From: Desulfobacterales bacterium
GTDB taxonomy: Bacteria > Desulfobacterota > Desulfobacteria > Desulfobacterales > JAFDCJ01
DNA length: 8,425 bases
Assembly: GCA_020345785.1 (NCBI GenBank)
Contig: CP070771.1
Coordinates: 4,187,536-4,195,960, forward strand
Reading direction: 5' to 3'
The notes under the pieces were generated by a model that was not told the DNA's origin, ran no database searches, and saw nothing but the letters and a program-made list of their open reading frames with translations. The translations under genes were made by a program, and so were the position numbers. Shown here piece by piece: positions 5,805 through 8,425 of this stretch. Position 1 is the stretch's first letter. Every line of letters starts with the position of its first letter.

Positions 5805-7064
5805 ATGACTCCTACCGAAGCGACAATAAAAGAAATGGCCCGGGCGGCCAGGCAGGCGGCGAAGCAGCTGGGCCGGGTAACCACCGATCAAAAAAATGCA
5901 GCATTATTATTAATTGCTGACTATCTTGTTAAAGAGGCCGCCTTTATCAAAGAGGAAAACCGTCGGGATCTTTCCCGTGCCGAGGATTTGGGGCTTTCCA
6001 GTGCCATGATCGATCGGTTGACCATAAAAGAGGAGACCATCACATCCATGGTGACGGGACTCAATGAAATCGTGGGCCTCAATGATCCTGTCGGAACGAT
6101 GAGTGAGACCCGGATTCGGCCCAACGGGCTGCAGGTTGCGCGCATGCGAATTCCGCTGGGAGTCATCGGCATCATCTACGAGTCAAGACCCAACGTGACC
6201 ATTGATGCCGCGGGACTGTGTCTTAAAGCCGGCAACGCGGTCATCCTGCGTGGCGGATCTGAAGCCTTTCATTCGAATCAGGCCCTGGCACAGATCATTT
6301 ATCAGGCGCTGGAAAATACGAATTTGCCGCAAAATTCCGTGCAGGTGGTGCCGGTTCGGGAGCGGGAGGCCGTCCTGGCCCTTTTGAACCAGGAAGAATT
6401 TATTGACCTTATCATTCCGCGCGGTGGCGAGGGGCTCATTCGGTCAGTGGTGGAGAACTCGAAAATTCCGGTTTTGAAACACTATAAAGGCGTTTGCCAT
6501 ATTTATGTCGACGACGGTGCCGACGTTGATATGGCGCAGGAAATCTGCTTTAATGCCAAGGTCCAGCGCCCCGGCGTATGCAATGCCCTGGAAACCCTGC
6601 TCGTGCATCGGGCGGCGGCCGGATTATTTTTGCCGCGCATGGCCGAACGTTTTGTGCAGGCAGGCGTGGAGATTAGAGGCTGCGAGGCAACCTGCCGCCT
6701 GCTGCCCGATGCAAAGAAAGCGACCGAAGCTGACTGGCCGGCTGAATATCTGGATCTCATTCTGGCCATTAAGCTGGTTGAAGATATGGACGAGGCGATT
6801 TCACACATCGCCGAGTATTCATCCAACCATACCGAAGCCATCGTCACCCGAAATTATGATCGGGCGAAGCGTTTCGTACGTGAAGTGGACTCATCGGTGG
6901 TGCTGGTGAATGCTTCCACCCGTTTTAACGATGGCGGACAACTGGGGCTGGGTGCCGAAATCGGCATCAGTACTTCCAAGCTGCATGCATTTGGACCCAT
7001 GGGGGTGGAGGAATTGACGACCACCAAATTTGTGGTGCTGGGAGATGGGCAAATTAGATTATAG
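5805..7064 (+). CDS. proA: Gamma-glutamyl phosphate reductase (ProA)
   Basis: ProA reduces L-glutamyl 5-phosphate with NADPH to glutamate 5-semialdehyde, which cyclises towards proline; it completes the step begun by ProB upstream. The 419 residues are normal full length for this aldehyde-dehydrogenase-superfamily enzyme. Visible motifs are [13 protein letters not shown] (124-136), [12 protein letters not shown] (140-151), and [16 protein letters not shown] (253-268), which holds the catalytic Cys259. The C-terminal block [20 protein letters not shown] (371-390) is followed by LHAFGPMG (393-400). The ATG has only a weak GGAAA-type ribosome binding site (5794-5798). All key residues are present and the frame is intact. 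Confidence 0.97.
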   Translation: MTPTEATIKEMARAARQAAKQLGRVTTDQKNAALLLIADYLVKEAAFIKEENRRDLSRAEDLGLSSAMIDRLTIKEETITSMVTGLNEIVGLNDPVGTMSETRIRPNGLQVARMRIPLGVIGIIYESRPNVTIDAAGLCLKAGNAVILRGGSEAFHSNQALAQIIYQALENTNLPQNSVQVVPVREREAVLALLNQEEFIDLIIPRGGEGLIRSVVENSKIPVLKHYKGVCHIYVDDGADVDMAQEICFNAKVQRPGVCNALETLLVHRAAAGLFLPRMAERFVQAGVEIRGCEATCRLLPDAKKATEADWPAEYLDLILAIKLVEDMDEAISHIAEYSSNHTEAIVTRNYDRAKRFVREVDSSVVLVNASTRFNDGGQLGLGAEIGISTSKLHAFGPMGVEELTTTKFVVLGDGQIRL

Positions 7065-7414
7065 CACCTGTTGTAAGGTACCAGTTCGCTTGATGATTTA
7101 TTGCCAAAAATCATAAAATCACAAATCACAAATACCAAATACCAAACAAATCACAATGACCAAAATTCGAAATTCGAAACCCATCAATGACTCAAATGCG
7201 AAAATCTGTTGTTTTGGTCATTGGATATTGGGATTTGGAATTTGTTTGTAATTTGGTGCTTGTTATTTGGGATTTAGCAATGGTCCACGGTCTCGGATTA
7301 AGTAAAAGTCATGAAATTGGGTCTGCTCCTTATTTGTTATTGGTTGATTGGCAAATTTCCAGGCCTTGTTCTTTTTAGAATAATTAAGAACAAATAACTA
7401 ATAACAGGTTTATT
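7065..7414. other. proA-nadD intergenic region, no credible gene
   Basis: This 350-base gap is AT-rich and dominated by the inverted-repeat element listed separately. A frame at 7187-7378 is only a translation of the repeat arm (low-complexity Val/Leu/Trp, no ribosome binding site), and I do not accept it. A second smaller inverted repeat, TTGTTCTT (7366-7373) with AAGAACAA (7386-7393), sits just before nadD. I found no good promoter and no intrinsic terminator. Confidence 0.65.
7115..7275. repeat. Large imperfect inverted repeat of CAAAT/ATTTG-rich sequence
   Basis: The left arm (7115-7165) is built from CAAATCAC, AATACCAAAT and similar strings. The right arm (7212-7275) is its imperfect reverse complement. 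The inner ends match perfectly over 12 bases, CAATGACCAAAA (7154-7165) with TTTTGGTCATTG (7212-7223); outward the match continues with gaps to AAATC/GATTT. The 46-base centre contains two TTCGAA palindromes. Transcribed, it would fold into a long cruciform-like hairpin. It resembles decayed intergenic palindromic repeats rather than a coding mobile element. Confidence 0.7.
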
Positions 7415-8080
7415 ATGCGTATCGGACTATTCGGCGGGACATTTAATCCGGTTCATTTCGGCCATCTCCGGGCTGCGTTGGAAGTAAAAGAAGGTTTTGA
7501 GCTGGATGAGGTTATTCTGATCCCCGCGGCCCTGCCGCCTCACAAGTTGCCCGGTGAAGTGGCTGATGCCGCCGACCGCCTGCATATGCTTAACCTGGCC
7601 CTTGAAAACACTTCCGGCCTTAATATTTCAGACGTTGAACTAAAGCGATCAGGACCATCTTACACGATCGATACGGTTCAACACTTTAAGCGCACGCTGC
7701 CTGCTGAATCCCGGATTTACCTGATTATGGGACTGGATGCATTTCTTGAGATCGACACTTGGAAATCCTATGAAGCATTGCTGAGACAGGTTCCTTTTAT
7801 AATCATCAATCGGCCGAGGGCCGGCAGCGGTGCCGATGGTTCACGATGGAAAATCCTTGAAGATTACCTGACATCTGAAATATCCACCGACTATGCCTTT
7901 TCCGAGTCCGAGGACGTTTTTCGCGCAAAGAACAGACAACCGGTTTATGTTTATGAAGTAACCGCGCTGGACATTTCTTCCACAAAGGTTAGAAAGCTGG
8001 TTAAAGAAGGCCGGTCAATAGGATATCTGGTGCCGCAGAAAGTGGCCGAATTTATCAACTCCAAAGGAATATATTTATGA
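7415..8080 (+). CDS. nadD: Nicotinate-nucleotide adenylyltransferase (NadD)
   Basis: NadD joins nicotinate mononucleotide and ATP to give deamido-NAD, the penultimate step of NAD synthesis. The 221-residue protein has the nucleotidyltransferase start GLFGGTFNPVHFGHLRAA (4-21) with the HxGH motif at 14-17, PPHK (41-44), SGPSYTIDTV (79-88), MGLDAFLEIDTW (105-116) and the C-terminal ISSTKVR (187-193) that contacts ATP phosphates. Length and motif spacing are normal. Only a short AGG (7406-7408) precedes the ATG by 6 bases. The TGA stop overlaps the ATG of rsfS (ATGA at 8077-8080); nadD followed by rsfS is a very common bacterial pair. Confidence 0.96.
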   Translation: MRIGLFGGTFNPVHFGHLRAALEVKEGFELDEVILIPAALPPHKLPGEVADAADRLHMLNLALENTSGLNISDVELKRSGPSYTIDTVQHFKRTLPAESRIYLIMGLDAFLEIDTWKSYEALLRQVPFIIINRPRAGSGADGSRWKILEDYLTSEISTDYAFSESEDVFRAKNRQPVYVYEVTALDISSTKVRKLVKEGRSIGYLVPQKVAEFINSKGIYL

Positions 8081-8425
8081 CAAATGCCATGGACCCTCCC
8101 CTTGATCTTTATATCAAGGCTATCCTGGGTAAAAAAGCCATGAATGTGGTGGCGCTTGACGTTGCTGAGTTAACATCTTATGCGGATGTCTTTATTATTT
8201 GCAGCGGCCGTTCCAACCGACAGGTCAGTGCCATTGCAGAATACATTCAAACCGATTTAAGAAAACACAAAATAAAACCTTTAAGTGTGGAAGGTACCAA
8301 AGACGGTCATTGGGTGTTGCTGGATTACGGACATGTGATCATCCATGTGTTTTATGAGCCCGTGCGGGAGTTCTATGACCTGGAAGGATTGTGGGTCGAT
8401 GCCAAACGAATTATGACGCCTTCCC
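8077..8425 (+). CDS. rsfS: Ribosome silencing factor RsfS (Iojap family), 3' partial
   Basis: The frame opening at ATG 8077 stays open for 116 codons to the window edge. RsfS binds ribosomal protein L14 (uL14) on the 50S subunit and blocks joining with 30S, which saves energy when nutrients fall. Family blocks are ADVFIICSGRSNRQVSAIAE (36-55), VEGTKDGHWVLLDYGHVIIH (71-90) and REFYDLEGLWVDAK (97-110). These cover nearly the whole domain, so only the extreme C-terminus is missing. The start overlaps the nadD stop by four bases; a second in-frame ATG at 8089 would also keep the whole domain. With L21, L27 and Obg it is the fourth large-subunit-linked gene in the window. Confidence 0.94.
   Translation, partial: MTNAMDPPLDLYIKAILGKKAMNVVALDVAELTSYADVFIICSGRSNRQVSAIAEYIQTDLRKHKIKPLSVEGTKDGHWVLLDYGHVIIHVFYEPVREFYDLEGLWVDAKRIMTPS

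Noticed and set aside
7187..7378. Open frame of 63 codons in the proA-nadD gap
   Set aside because: It is a translation of the right arm of the inverted repeat, with low-complexity composition and no ribosome binding site.

Overview
The window looks like a chromosomal segment of a Gram-negative anaerobe. Protein style and the gene order rplU-rpmA-obgE-proB-proA-nadD-rsfS suggest a Desulfobacterota (deltaproteobacterial) lineage, plausibly a Desulfobacterales-type sulfate reducer. That placement is an inference from gene order, moderate GC and intergenic repeat style; no rRNA or other direct marker is present.

Left part (1-2049): the 3' part of a YraQ/ArsP-type permease of the SO_0444 Cu/Zn efflux type runs off the left edge. 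A short repeat-rich gap with a strong hairpin follows. On the minus strand there is then a C-terminal scrap of an aldo/keto reductase, and directly upstream of it an intact fdhD (sulfurtransferase for formate dehydrogenase maturation) with a TTG start and a perfect AGGAGG ribosome binding site. The scrap begins within a few bases of the fdhD stop, so this looks like a recombination or deletion scar.

Middle part (2050-2473): a 424-base divergent intergenic region between fdhD and rplU. It holds a candidate promoter in each direction and an extra extended -10 site. A TAATTAA(T/C)CCG motif occurs four times, arranged as two inverted pairs about 95-103 bp across. This is the least explained part of the window.

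Right part (2474-8425): a rightward housekeeping cluster. rplU (L21, with a long charged C-terminal tail), rpmA (L27), obgE (ribosome-assembly GTPase) and proB (glutamate 5-kinase) come first; rpmA/obgE and obgE/proB overlap, which suggests translational coupling. After a 235-base gap comes proA (glutamyl-5-phosphate reductase), the next enzyme after ProB in proline synthesis. After a 350-base gap with a large imperfect inverted repeat come nadD (NAD synthesis) and rsfS (ribosome silencing factor), joined by an ATGA overlap; rsfS runs off the right edge. The cluster joins ribosome structure and assembly (L21, L27, Obg, RsfS) with proline and NAD synthesis.

The coding content is mostly conventional. 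I see no defence system, CRISPR array, transposase, tRNA or rRNA, and no clear new multi-gene system. The unusual material is intergenic: several families of short degenerate and inverted repeats, plus the four-copy motif upstream of rplU and fdhD.
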